From G965205255 sp965205255 (GTDB taxonomy: Bacteria > Pseudomonadota > Gammaproteobacteria > Pseudomonadales > Endozoicomonadaceae): a stretch of DNA of 64,000 bases. Below, in pieces: positions 36,935 to 45,357 of this stretch. The stretch is taken from the NCBI GenBank assembly GCA_965205255.1, contig OZ242051.1, forward strand, positions 992,001 to 1,056,000, given 5' to 3'. Every line of letters starts with the position of its first letter. Position 1 is the stretch's first letter. The notes beneath the pieces are model-generated. The model did no database searches, was not told the origin of the DNA, and was given only the letters and a program-made list of their open reading frames with translations. Position numbers and translations under genes: made by a program.

Positions 36935-37561
36935 TTAACCATAATTTACTTTTGCTTGCACGAGTACGCCATGCCACTTGTCTTGCAAAGCAAAGGGTTT
37001 TATAGGGGAGCATATTGTATCCGAATTTAAAGATCGTAAAAAGAACTTTTGACCATCAGAAATTACTTGCCTAAATATTGCTTCATCGCTACCTTGAGTC
37101 TGTGCTAGAGCGTAGCATCCATTTTTTACTGGTTTTAACGGATCAACAATTATGATTGTTCCTTTCGGAAATACGGGAGCCATAGATGTATCCGTTAATT
37201 CTACGGCAAAACTTTTAAGGCTGGCGTTAACCTCCGCTCTGTCAAACACTGTAAACGCCTCTGGTTTTGTGTTTTTTAGAGTAACTTTTTTTAGGCTATA
37301 AACAGGGACTCTGTTGCAAGCTGTAGGTTCAGATATAGATCTTAGCCAAGGAATTTCTTTCTTGCCTGTTAACTGCTCTAGGCTAATAGAAAAAAAAATT
37401 GCGATGGGCTCTATAGAAGAGTTGTGAGGATTTTTGCTTTCCCCTGAAAGTATACGATGTATGTTGGCCTGAGGTACTTTGGTTTTTTTGGATAGATCAA
37501 CAGCTTTAATGCCATGGTTGAACATCAAAGCTTTTAAGTTTTTTTCAAGAGTCGAAATCAT
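36935..37561 (-). CDS. XRE/S24 (LexA/CI-like) transcriptional repressor
   Basis: The 208-residue protein has an N-terminal helix-turn-helix (GIKAVDLSKKTKVPQANIHRILSGES, about residues 17-42) and a C-terminal S24 peptidase fold: Ser126 in LTDTSMAPVFPKGTIIIVDP, and AIFRQVI at the position of the general-base lysine. That position is Arg164, so RecA-stimulated self-cleavage may be lost or altered. It overlaps or abuts the next leftward gene and is divergent from the rightward cargo operon. Two palindromes in the shared upstream region are its likely operators. The start at 37561 has AAGGA 11 bases upstream; an earlier in-frame start directly abuts that site. Confidence 0.85.
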   Translation of the reverse strand: MISTLEKNLKALMFNHGIKAVDLSKKTKVPQANIHRILSGESKNPHNSSIEPIAIFFSISLEQLTGKKEIPWLRSISEPTACNRVPVYSLKKVTLKNTKPEAFTVFDRAEVNASLKSFAVELTDTSMAPVFPKGTIIIVDPLKPVKNGCYALAQTQGSDEAIFRQVISDGQKFFLRSLNSDTICSPIKPFALQDKWHGVLVQAKVNYG

Positions 37562-37706
37562 GGTAACAAACATCCTTACTTTAGGCAGTAAGTGGTATAG
37601 TTATATTTAAAAAAATTGTGCTTTTGCCCATTTAGTTTTCTCATAAGAATCATACTCCAGCACCTTATAATCAAAACTCATCAGGTTAAGCCCATGTAAT
37701 GAAATC

Positions 37707-37712
37707 ATTATA
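37707..37712 (-). promoter_or_regulatory. Candidate leftward -10 box of the repressor operon
   Basis: On the minus strand this reads TATAAT, a perfect -10. The only -35-like hexamer nearby is TTGGAA at 37732-37737, 19 bases away and inside operator O1. Binding at O1 would therefore block this promoter, which implies autoregulation. Pattern-based. Confidence 0.45.
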
Positions 37713-37720
37713 ACATAAAA

Positions 37721-37737
37721 ATGAAATTAAATTCCAA
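37721..37737. promoter_or_regulatory. Candidate operator O1 of the S24 repressor
   Basis: ATGAAATTAAATTCCAA matches the complement of the perfect palindrome at 37761-37777 at 15 of 17 positions. The centres are 40 bases apart, about four helical turns, so two repressor dimers would sit on the same face. Confidence 0.6.
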
Positions 37738-37743
37738 ATAATA

Positions 37744-37772
37744 TTGACATTTAGTTCAATTTGGAATTTAAT
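37744..37772 (+). promoter_or_regulatory. Rightward sigma-70 promoter of the cargo operon
   Basis: TTGACA at 37744-37749 and TTTAAT at 37767-37772 are separated by exactly 17 bases. The -10 lies within operator O2, so repressor binding would exclude polymerase. The first ATG downstream is at 37807, giving a short leader of about 28 bases. Confidence 0.7.
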
Positions 37773-37777
37773 TCCAA
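37761..37777. promoter_or_regulatory. Candidate operator O2, perfect 17-bp palindrome
   Basis: TTGGAATTTAATTCCAA is a perfect palindrome about its central base, covers the rightward -10, and lies in the divergent region beside an XRE/S24 repressor gene. Confidence 0.65.
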
Positions 37778-37806
37778 AACAAATATAGAAATATAAAGAA
37801 TATGTT

Positions 37807-38052
37807 ATGAATTTTCAAAATTGTTGTTATGTCGTAGGTAATACTTATCGAGAATTTGCTAATTTTTCCAAAGGCATTACATATAATTGCTTGATAAACA
37901 AGGTTAATGCTTCTGAAGTTGAACTTAAAAATACCTATCTAGTTTTAGGACAAAGCGTAGGTAAGCAAAAATATGATAAGTACTTAAAAAGAGTCGATTA
38001 CCTAAAGCATTCGCATAACCGTGAGTTTATAAACAAAGATTATTATAAGTAA
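37807..38052 (+). CDS. Small hypothetical protein, first gene after the rightward promoter
   Basis: An 81-residue frame directly downstream of the predicted promoter. The product is soluble, Tyr- and Lys-rich, without signal peptide or recognised motif. The ribosome-binding site is weak (AAAGAA). Position rather than sequence supports it; it could instead be a leader region of the dioxygenase operon. Confidence 0.4.
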   Translation: MNFQNCCYVVGNTYREFANFSKGITYNCLINKVNASEVELKNTYLVLGQSVGKQKYDKYLKRVDYLKHSHNREFINKDYYK

Positions 38053-38150
38053 TATGTCGTTAAAAATGACTGGGTTATTCTCAATTGAATTTAGATTGTT
38101 TTGAAAACCACATTATTTAAAAGACCCTCAAATAGTTTTAGGAATTATTT

Positions 38151-39194
38151 ATGTTTGAAATAAATCATATAGACAGCCCAGCAGGCTGGGATAGTAAAAC
38201 GCTTAATGAAAACTCACCAAAATGGCAATATCAGCTAACGTTGTTGGATCAGCAAGAAATTGATAATGCTTTAACTTATTTAAAGTCTAAACAAACAGAT
38301 AACTATGTTTTTAATTCTTCTTATTTCCCTCTACCAAAATTACAACGTAAATTAAAAGAAATTTCAAAAATTGTTGAAAGTGGTTTCGGCGTTTTTTTGC
38401 TGCGAGGAATACCCGTAGAAAAGTATAGTAATTCCGATCTTAAGTTAATTTATTCAGGTATAGGTTTATATTTTGGTCGATTAATAGCTCAGAGCAAAAC
38501 AGGTGAACTTATTGGCGATGTAGGAGATACCGGCAAAGCATTAACCGATAAAACAGGAAGAGGCACAACTACCAAAGACCCCCTTCCTTTTCACACTGAC
38601 CGTTGCGATGTAGTAACATTATTTTGTTTACGACAATGCAAATCCGGAGGACAAAGCCGTATTGCAAGCGCAATTGCCATTCACAATGAAATTAAAGAAA
38701 AGCATCCAAAATTGATAAAATTACTTTATCAACCATACCATCATGCTCGCGCTGCTTGGGAAACGGATGGTCAAAATCTTTTCTATCCTCTTCCTATTTT
38801 TTCCAATTATCAGGGCTACTTTGCAATGCGCTATCTGCGTCATTTTACAAATATTGCTCAAGAAATAAACGGCGTTCCGAAGATGAGCTTAGAACAAATA
38901 CAAGCTCTTGATCTTATAGAGCATCTAGCATCCCAACCCAAGTTTTGTGCCGAAATAGACTTCAAGCCGGGAGATATTCAAATTGTAAATAACTTTGTTA
39001 TTTTACATTCGCGAGCAGGATATGAAGATGACAAACACAACAAACGACATCTCTTGCGTTTGTGGTTGTCAACTCCTAACAGCAGGCCTTTATCTCAGGA
39101 ATTTAAGCCTCTTTATGGTAATACCAAAGCAGGTGCATTGCGCGGAGGTATCCCAACGCACGAAATGGAAACGAACACAGAAAAAGCATTATGA
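38151..39194 (+). CDS. TauD/TfdA-family Fe(II)/2-oxoglutarate dioxygenase
   Basis: A 347-residue non-heme iron oxygenase that uses 2-oxoglutarate and O2. The metal triad is visible: His148 and Asp150 in PFHTDRCDV, and His286 in VILHSRAGYED. A downstream Arg (R303 in LLRLWLS, possibly R299) should bind 2-oxoglutarate. AGGAATTATTT precedes the ATG. Its stop overlaps the next start (ATGA). Members hydroxylate taurine, small acids or natural-product intermediates; the substrate here is unknown, but its linkage with an exporter suggests tailoring or detoxification of a small molecule. Confidence 0.88.
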   Translation: MFEINHIDSPAGWDSKTLNENSPKWQYQLTLLDQQEIDNALTYLKSKQTDNYVFNSSYFPLPKLQRKLKEISKIVESGFGVFLLRGIPVEKYSNSDLKLIYSGIGLYFGRLIAQSKTGELIGDVGDTGKALTDKTGRGTTTKDPLPFHTDRCDVVTLFCLRQCKSGGQSRIASAIAIHNEIKEKHPKLIKLLYQPYHHARAAWETDGQNLFYPLPIFSNYQGYFAMRYLRHFTNIAQEINGVPKMSLEQIQALDLIEHLASQPKFCAEIDFKPGDIQIVNNFVILHSRAGYEDDKHNKRHLLRLWLSTPNSRPLSQEFKPLYGNTKAGALRGGIPTHEMETNTEKAL

Positions 39195-39784
39195 ATCAAA
39201 AAGAATTGTTAAATAAAGCAAAAAAAGCAGTTAGCATACCTAATGAATTTAAGTTAGTTGAACATGAATTAGTTAAGCATGACAAAATACCGATTTATCG
39301 TTTAAGGTTTGTAAAAAATATTACACACAATATATACGGAGCAGAACATTTTAGTATCACGATGGATGCTAAAAACTATAGACTTATGGGATTAATGTTC
39401 CTGGATAAATCATTAATATCCGATAAATATGTAAACGAAGAGCAAGCAAAAAGCATTGCGTTTCAATTTATAGAAAAACATGCTCCCGATCTTATTGATA
39501 CTGTTGAAGTGCGTTGGGTGAGACCTACAAGAACCGTAGCTTTACATCCGCCTCATGATGAAGGGTTCAAGCTAAAAGACGGTAGTGCCATTACCGGAAT
39601 GAGGGTTAAAATATGGGTTAATAGTACTCAAACATATGCATGGGTTATTATTGGGGCCTCAGGAGATGTTATTAGCTTTGAAAGAGATATTGTTTGGGAT
39701 TCAAAAAACATGTGTCGCTCTACAGAGAAGTGGTTACACGATGACTGGATTCAATCTAACAACCTAAATTATGCCGGAGTTTAA
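39191..39784 (+). CDS. Hypothetical protein coupled to the dioxygenase
   Basis: Not recognised. The 197-residue soluble protein is translated through a 4-base ATGA overlap with the dioxygenase gene, so the two are made together. Alternating beta-like stretches (IYRLRFVKNI, YRLMGLMFLD, MRVKIWVNSTQTYAWVIIGASGDVISFERDI) have a PepSY- or YcdB-like look, with the typical G.V...E end, but this is weak. No signal peptide is visible. It could act with the dioxygenase. Confidence 0.7.
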   Translation: MNQKELLNKAKKAVSIPNEFKLVEHELVKHDKIPIYRLRFVKNITHNIYGAEHFSITMDAKNYRLMGLMFLDKSLISDKYVNEEQAKSIAFQFIEKHAPDLIDTVEVRWVRPTRTVALHPPHDEGFKLKDGSAITGMRVKIWVNSTQTYAWVIIGASGDVISFERDIVWDSKNMCRSTEKWLHDDWIQSNNLNYAGV

Positions 39785-39787
39785 TAA

Positions 39788-40225
39788 TTGTCCGGATTGC
39801 TAATATTAAAATCTATAGCTTTATTTGGGTTGGGTCTTTGGTTGTTAATTGCCGCGCTAAATAACTTCCTGGATCCGAATACTAATAGGCATTTATTAGC
39901 TGAAATGTTCTCTATGGAGCTTCTGAAAAAAGAAAGGCTACCTCTAGGAAAAGGCTTATTGTCCCGAGCTTGGAATAATAAGTTTTTTATTAAATACATT
40001 CTTATCATTATTGCCGTACTACAAATTTTAATTGCTTGCTTTTTGATTTTTACGGCGACCATGGTTTTGTATACGTCTGTATTTAAAACTGAATCTGTCG
40101 AAATAAGTATTAATATTGCAAATTACGCATTATCTTTTTTTGTTTTTTTTGGATTATATTTTTATGCGGAGGCCTTTGGTTTGGATACTGGATTAAGCTT
40201 TATCGAGCACAATTTACCCACCTAG
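39788..40225 (+). CDS. DUF2165-like small integral membrane protein
   Basis: 145 residues with four hydrophobic segments. LLIAALNNFLDPNTNRHLLAEMFSM at the start and AWNNKFFIKYILIIIAVLQ resemble the DUF2165 family of predicted small membrane proteins, whose function is unknown. The start is a TTG at 39788, four bases after the previous stop; no ATG is available near it. It belongs to the same rightward operon. Confidence 0.7.
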   Translation: MSGLLILKSIALFGLGLWLLIAALNNFLDPNTNRHLLAEMFSMELLKKERLPLGKGLLSRAWNNKFFIKYILIIIAVLQILIACFLIFTATMVLYTSVFKTESVEISINIANYALSFFVFFGLYFYAEAFGLDTGLSFIEHNLPT

Positions 40226-40294
40226 CTCTATTGATTCTAGGCCTAATAGTTGCAATTTTAATTAACACTCACCTTTAAATTAAGAATATTTACA

Positions 40295-41689
40295 ATGATT
40301 AAAAGTAAGAAAAAATTAATGATAGCTGCCGTATCGTTATTTTTGTGTATGATTTTTATAGATGAGGCTTCCGTTGCCGTAACATTGCCCCAAATCCAAA
40401 AAGACCTTCAATTGTCTTTAGTGGGAACTCAATGGGTAATGAACGCAATGTTTCTACCTTTGGCTGTGATGGTATTGTTTGGAGGAAAATTATCAGATTA
40501 TATTGGATCACGCAAAACATTTTCTATAGGAATGATTATTTTTTTTATTGCCTCGATAGTATGCACATTCTGTCCTAACGGTTCCATATTAATTATAGGC
40601 AGAGTGTTTCAGGGCATAGGAGCAAGCTTTATGTTGGCTACATATGCCGTATTGATTAGCCGATTGTTTCCCGTAGAAGAAAGAGGATTGGCATTAGGTT
40701 CTTGCGCATCTTACGGTTCTATATTTTTAGCTTTAGGTCCTCTGCTTGGAGGTGTCTTTTCTCACTATTTAAGTTGGCGGTGGGTGTTTGCTTTAAATTT
40801 AGCTTTGGCTCCGGTAATTTTGTGGATGGTATACAAGTGTGTTGACAGCGATGAAATTAACTCGAAGCATAAAGAGTCATTTGATGCTGCCGGCCTAATT
40901 TGTTTTTTAGCTGGGTTTAGCGGCTTGGTCTATTCCCTAATGCAAGCTGTAGTACTGGGATGGGACAGCGTATTAATTAAAGTAATGATTAGCGTTTCAG
41001 TTTTATTATTAATCCTTTTTATCTTTATTGAACTCCGCGTAAAATCTCCGCTAATTGACTTGAAGCTATTTAAAAACAAAACATTTTTATCAGGTAATAT
41101 AATTTTGTTCTGTACCCAAGTAGTTGTTATGTGTCTTACATATTGGTCAATTTGGTTGCAAACAAGCCTGGGAATGAATGCATTTAATGCTGGTTTAGCT
41201 TTACTACCTGCAGGATTGCCAATTCTTATAATGGGTAAAGTCGGCGGTATTTGGTTGGGTAAATATGGTCCACGTAAACCTATATTACTGGGTAGCATAA
41301 TAGTACTTTTAGGTATGATAGTCCTTGCCTTAACGGCAACTCAAAATAACTATTTATGGGCGTTGTTAGGTTTTTTGGGTTATGGTATCGGGGCTCCGCT
41401 TATTATTTCTCCGGCAATAGCAACTGTTCTAAATAGCGTTTCTGATCATCAAAAAGGCATGGCAGCCGGAGTTCTAAATACCATGCGCCAACTGGGAGGA
41501 GTTTTGTGTTTTGCCGTAATAGGCGTAATTATAACTAACTATGTACACATAAAAACACTTCATTTGCAAAACACCTCCGATATTTTAGCCCAAACTTATA
41601 GCAAAGGGTTTAGCTATGGCATGATAGTCTCCGGCGTATTTGCTTTAGTTTCAGTGTTGTTTGCATTTTTTGGTTTAAAGAAGAAATAA
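40295..41689 (+). CDS. MFS exporter, DHA2 (EmrB/QacA) family, 14 helices
   Basis: A 464-residue proton-driven exporter in the inner membrane. About 14 hydrophobic segments, the MFS motif A GGKLSDYIGSRKTF, motif B-like GRVFQGIGASFMLATYAVLISRLFP and motif C-like ALGPLLGGVFSHYLSWRWVFALNL identify the DHA2 group. These proteins export drugs, dyes or self-made natural products. It is last in the island's rightward operon and ends 21 bases before the second IS5 copy. No EmrA-type partner is nearby. Confidence 0.9.
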   Translation: MIKSKKKLMIAAVSLFLCMIFIDEASVAVTLPQIQKDLQLSLVGTQWVMNAMFLPLAVMVLFGGKLSDYIGSRKTFSIGMIIFFIASIVCTFCPNGSILIIGRVFQGIGASFMLATYAVLISRLFPVEERGLALGSCASYGSIFLALGPLLGGVFSHYLSWRWVFALNLALAPVILWMVYKCVDSDEINSKHKESFDAAGLICFLAGFSGLVYSLMQAVVLGWDSVLIKVMISVSVLLLILFIFIELRVKSPLIDLKLFKNKTFLSGNIILFCTQVVVMCLTYWSIWLQTSLGMNAFNAGLALLPAGLPILIMGKVGGIWLGKYGPRKPILLGSIIVLLGMIVLALTATQNNYLWALLGFLGYGIGAPLIISPAIATVLNSVSDHQKGMAAGVLNTMRQLGGVLCFAVIGVIITNYVHIKTLHLQNTSDILAQTYSKGFSYGMIVSGVFALVSVLFAFFGLKKK

Positions 41690-41709
41690 AAATAACTTGT
41701 ACTTTGCTA

Positions 41710-42172
41710 GAGGGCGCTGACAATTAAGCTAGCCATACCATTGAAGCTACGATGTGCAGCATAGCAAGATAATTACGGCCTAATTGCTCATACCGGGTAG
41801 CCACCCGACGAAAGCCCTTTAGTTTAAGAAATAACCTTTCCACAAGATTGCGCTCTTTATAAATATGCTTGTCATAAGAGCGCTGCTCTTTTCTACTGTT
41901 TCGGGGAGGGATAACTGGCTCAGCACCTGACTGGATCGCCAGTTGTACGACTTTATTCGAACAATACCACTTATCAGCCAGTAAATACTGATAACTGAAG
42001 CTCTCAAACAGTGTGTTTATTTGACCATATTCAAAAAGTTTATCCGGCTGTGATCAACAGTCTAACTCGGTTGCCTCATACATCAACAGCTGCATGAATC
42101 TTTGTGCTCAGACCTCCCCTGGAGGGGTCTTCTGCCTCTTGATCCGGCTTTTTTATCCCAGCATCCTAGGTT
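41710..42172 (-). mobile_element. IS5-family (IS427-like) remnant, right border of the island
   Basis: The outer end GAGGGCGCTGACAATTAA at 41710-41727 matches the terminal repeat of the copy at 35098. On the minus strand DAGIKKPDQEAEDPSRGGLSTKIHAAVDV, a stop, then GNRVRLLITAG, and the same C-terminal half as copy 1 (GAEPVIPPRNS-like, KHIYKERNLVERLF) can be read. The 5' third is lost at about 42172. This copy retains the segment deleted in copy 1 and shows what the undeleted sequence was. Confidence 0.87.
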
Positions 42173-42576
42173 GATTACACCCCTGACTAGGCTATTTACT
42201 TTAAAGAAAAGGGCAATTAAATATGTGTACTTTATTGCAAAGGCCAAAAAACAATTGTCGATTATTGGTCTCAAGGGTATTGAAGAGTACAAGATTAAAG
42301 TTCACAAAATTTTTTAAAATTATTGCAGCGACCACAAATAAAAAAGAGTTCGAAAAGCACAACGCTATAAACATTGTGACAAGCTGATGGAAGTGGTGGG
42401 CAAACCGACAGAGACTTTGGTGTTGTAATTGCTCCTTTTGTTGGTGTTAGCACCTGCACCTGCGCAATCCATGCGCAGGCATTAACAAGTTCGCAGAACC
42501 TTACCAGATGCATGGTATGCAGGTAAATATTATACACAAACATACTCCTAACAGTAGTTAGAAACTAGTTTGCGTA
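42173..42576. other. Gene-free stretch between the IS5 remnant and the TRAF-like gene
   Basis: No credible gene. Scattered short frames have no recognisable product. The right end contains interspersed repeat copy C (42540-42580), including a small perfect hairpin CTAAC-AGTA-GTTAG at 42548-42561, just past the TRAF-like gene's stop. Confidence 0.5.
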
Positions 42577-42580
42577 TTAT
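42540..42580. repeat. Interspersed repeat, copy C
   Basis: CCTAACAGTAGTTAGAAAC followed by TAGTTTGCGTATTA aligns with copies at 22857 and 30401. Here it reaches the stop codon of the minus-strand TRAF-like gene and could form a weak hairpin in its 3' end. Confidence 0.5.
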
Positions 42581-44298
42581 TTCTTTTTTGTCGTTTGAGT
42601 CAACTTCAGGTTTTCAACTTTTATGTGCAGAAGAAGATCGTTGGCAGTTACCTGACCAGTTAAATCATTCTGAGTAACATTTATGCCTTTTTTCATGATT
42701 TTTAACTCAGGAGATGTAGATTCAAAACCTAGCATGTTTATGGATATTTTTGAACAATAAAGTGGGTGAACACTAAATACATTACACTTTAATACAGCTG
42801 TTGGCTGAGCATCTCTGTCCCGACGATCCTGCATATGAAAAGCCAAATTCAACTTACCATCTGTTTGCTTGAATGGGCTTATTACGATAGTAACTCCGTT
42901 AATCACATGATTAAACTGAATTTCACCTGACTGCTCAGTAAGGCTCCCAACATCAGGAAAATATAACATCATTTCCTCTGGCTGTTCTTTGCGGGATATC
43001 ATGGTACATCCCTTGTTTGTAATAAACGTATCTTCACTCGTTATTTCCAGTTTTTCCAACGCCTCAATGCGATACTTGGTTTTTAGCGAGTCATCTTGCT
43101 TGGCTGCCTTTAGTAAATCTTTTTCCCGAGTACTGAGGGTTTCAGATTTAATTTGTTTCAGAGTCGGTTGCTTTTTGAGCTGGCGCAACATCTTATGATA
43201 AGCTTCACATGTTTTATATTTTTGTAGCTCTGGTCGCATCTCCTCTCTGCCTTGCTCTATAAGAGTCGGGGTTAGCTCTGTTATCATTGCTTCCGTCTGC
43301 TCCTTAAACCTATCCATTTCAGAATTTACTAAAGTTGTTATTTTCTCTACCGTATCTTTTTTTACTTGCTCAGACTGAATTAACTTTTGATAACTATCAT
43401 GCAGATTCATGACTGTTATTTCATAGTTTCTTCGTATTTGATACAAATTTGAGCGATATTGATGAGCAAGATTTACTAATTGATCATGCTCTAAATCTTT
43501 AATTTTTTCCAATGTTTGTGGCGTTTTCCTAGGCAAGCATAAGCTTAAATGACGCACTTCATCAGATAAGAAATAAGTATCGTTACAAAACTTGCATTTG
43601 CGATATTCCAATAATTTCTTTTCTCCTCCAGGGGTTGTACCAATGGCAGAACATTCAGACTTATGAGTGGTCAGTAATTTTGAACGGGGAAAGACCAAAC
43701 TGCAGTGTTTGCACTGTTGGAACCTTTCACTACACTCATAAAGATGTCCTCCGTATTTGGTATCCTTGTCTTTTTTAATAGCACTGAAATGGCCTGTACC
43801 CCGCTCACGCTCATAATCAACTCTATATTGGTGGCGCAGTTTGTTCAGTTGTCGGTCGTTTTCAGTGACGTCTCTGCTTTCTCTGTTTACAAATTCTCTC
43901 AGTTGTCCAAAAGTTACGGTTTCCTCACAATTTTTTGAATAAGGACAATGAATTTTTACATCATCAAGCCACTGCTCAGTACGGCGAGCTCGTATTGGTT
44001 CATCAATACGCGGGTTACCCGTAATTTTCATCTCTGGATCTGCTTTAAATGCCTCAGCGTGCTCCTTGCAAAGTACATCAGACTGCTCAGTAGTTACCTG
44101 ATAAAGATTTTCTGCCAGATCTACGCAGTAACGGCATATATTGTCTGAGATGGCTTTATTAACCCACTCGCCCTGACCGTCTACAAGTTTAACCGGATAG
44201 CCTGCGAATGAATACCTAGTTTGTGGCACATCAGCATCCATTGCCTCCTCAGCGGTGAAAAGAAATGTCGTTTTATCCGAGTTAACTGGAGTTGCCAT
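42577..44298 (-). CDS. TRAF-like zinc-finger coiled-coil protein, candidate T3SS effector
   Basis: A 573-residue protein built like a eukaryotic TRAF adaptor. Cys/His-rich parts: C55-x2-C58 with C77 and H80 (possible degenerate RING), C118/C124 in IHCPYSKNCEETV, then two textbook C-x2-C-x(11-12)-H-x3-C fingers (C196, C199, H212, C216; C235, C238, H250, C254). A coiled coil covers about 260-360. A beta-rich end at about 440-570 may be a TRAF-C/MATH-like domain. It has no Sec signal. AAGGA precedes the ATG by 9 bases. It lies beside the sctT-sctN block on the same strand, so injection into host cells to interfere with TRAF or ubiquitin signalling is a plausible inference. It could also be a bacterial protein of other use. 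Confidence 0.75.
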   Translation of the reverse strand: MATPVNSDKTTFLFTAEEAMDADVPQTRYSFAGYPVKLVDGQGEWVNKAISDNICRYCVDLAENLYQVTTEQSDVLCKEHAEAFKADPEMKITGNPRIDEPIRARRTEQWLDDVKIHCPYSKNCEETVTFGQLREFVNRESRDVTENDRQLNKLRHQYRVDYERERGTGHFSAIKKDKDTKYGGHLYECSERFQQCKHCSLVFPRSKLLTTHKSECSAIGTTPGGEKKLLEYRKCKFCNDTYFLSDEVRHLSLCLPRKTPQTLEKIKDLEHDQLVNLAHQYRSNLYQIRRNYEITVMNLHDSYQKLIQSEQVKKDTVEKITTLVNSEMDRFKEQTEAMITELTPTLIEQGREEMRPELQKYKTCEAYHKMLRQLKKQPTLKQIKSETLSTREKDLLKAAKQDDSLKTKYRIEALEKLEITSEDTFITNKGCTMISRKEQPEEMMLYFPDVGSLTEQSGEIQFNHVINGVTIVISPFKQTDGKLNLAFHMQDRRDRDAQPTAVLKCNVFSVHPLYCSKISINMLGFESTSPELKIMKKGINVTQNDLTGQVTANDLLLHIKVENLKLTQTTKKK

Positions 44299-44559
44299 AA
44301 TTGTTCATCCTTGTTTAGAAATCAGTTTTATCACTGAAATAATAGAAAAAAAATACTCTCAAAAGTTCCCATTGTTGCACCAGAAAACAAATATTCAGTG
44401 GCTCTGGCATTGATAAATACAGAGTTAGAAGCTCATTTAGGTTGAATACTTGAGTAAAAAATACATTACCGATTGTTTATTAATGATGGTATCCGTAATG
44501 ACGGGCAAAATTAAAAAATGGCCTGAGAGTTTATTTGTTTTGATGTGTTTTTATTATTG
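44299..44559. other. Intergenic stretch between sctT and the TRAF-like gene
   Basis: 261 AT-rich bases hold the 3' end of the sct operon transcript and the promoter of the TRAF-like gene. I see no clear terminator or promoter boxes. The gap suggests the effector candidate is transcribed separately. Confidence 0.4.
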
Positions 44560-45357
44560 TTAGGAAAAGAACAATCCTAGCTGTTTGAGAATAGAAGGAA
44601 AATTCATTGCGGACTTTTTGCCAAGTATCATTATTATTCCTATATAAAGCGTAAGGATAGCGACGGCAACAGCACTTTTTATGGGCATGGCTAAAATAAA
44701 GACATTCAGTTGCGGAGCTGAACGGCTGATCAGTGCAATACCAAATTCTGTGATAAACATACAGATAATAATTGGTGCCGCAAGCCAGACCGCCAAGGTG
44801 ATAATCTGATCAAACTGATTGAGTATAAAAACAGTTGTATTGGGTTTTAGTTCCGGATAAAAGCTAAAAATCGGCCAAACATCGTAACTGAGGAATATGC
44901 TTTTGAGCATGATCAGAAATACGCCACTAATGATAAATACCGTGGTGAATGTTTGTGAAAATAGTATACCCATAGGTGAAGACTCTGAACCTGACATTGG
45001 ATTTAAGCTCGATGCCATTGAAGCACCTCGCTGGTTATCCATGAAAAAACCTGCAGCTTCTATGGCCCAAAAGGGAATATTGGCTAAAAATCCGATCATT
45101 ACACCGATAAACACTTCTTTCATGATTACGGCAAACATTATCATGACTCCGGGACTGGTTTCCGGCGATTGTACGGATATCACGGGAAACAGAAAAATAG
45201 CCATACCGCCGACCAGACCATTGCGGATCATCGCACCGCCAATAAGCTGTTTATTTAACAGAGGAAAAGAGGCAAATGCGGCGGTTAAACGCACCATTGT
45301 TATTGTATAAATAAACAGATAGTCTTTTATATTGGCAATAATATCTTCAATAACCAT
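44560..45357 (-). CDS. sctT: Type III secretion export-apparatus protein SctT
   Basis: SctT (YscT/SpaR/HrcT) is a multi-helix inner-membrane protein that joins SctR and SctS in the export gate. The 265 residues show about seven hydrophobic segments, AFFxD-like AAGFFMDNQRGASMASSLNP and a SAPQLNVFILAMPIKS motif shared with FliR. The start codon directly abuts the sctS stop, so they are coupled. It is last in the sctN-to-sctT operon. Confidence 0.93.
   Translation of the reverse strand: MVIEDIIANIKDYLFIYTITMVRLTAAFASFPLLNKQLIGGAMIRNGLVGGMAIFLFPVISVQSPETSPGVMIMFAVIMKEVFIGVMIGFLANIPFWAIEAAGFFMDNQRGASMASSLNPMSGSESSPMGILFSQTFTTVFIISGVFLIMLKSIFLSYDVWPIFSFYPELKPNTTVFILNQFDQIITLAVWLAAPIIICMFITEFGIALISRSAPQLNVFILAMPIKSAVAVAILTLYIGIIMILGKKSAMNFPSILKQLGLFFS

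Noticed and set aside
35098..42172. Prophage remnant, because of the CI-like repressor and paired operators
   Set aside because: No integrase, structural, lysis or replication genes are present; the cargo is metabolic and bounded by IS5 copies.
44897..45310. 137-residue plus-strand frame
   Set aside because: It is antisense to sctT, which has clear family motifs.
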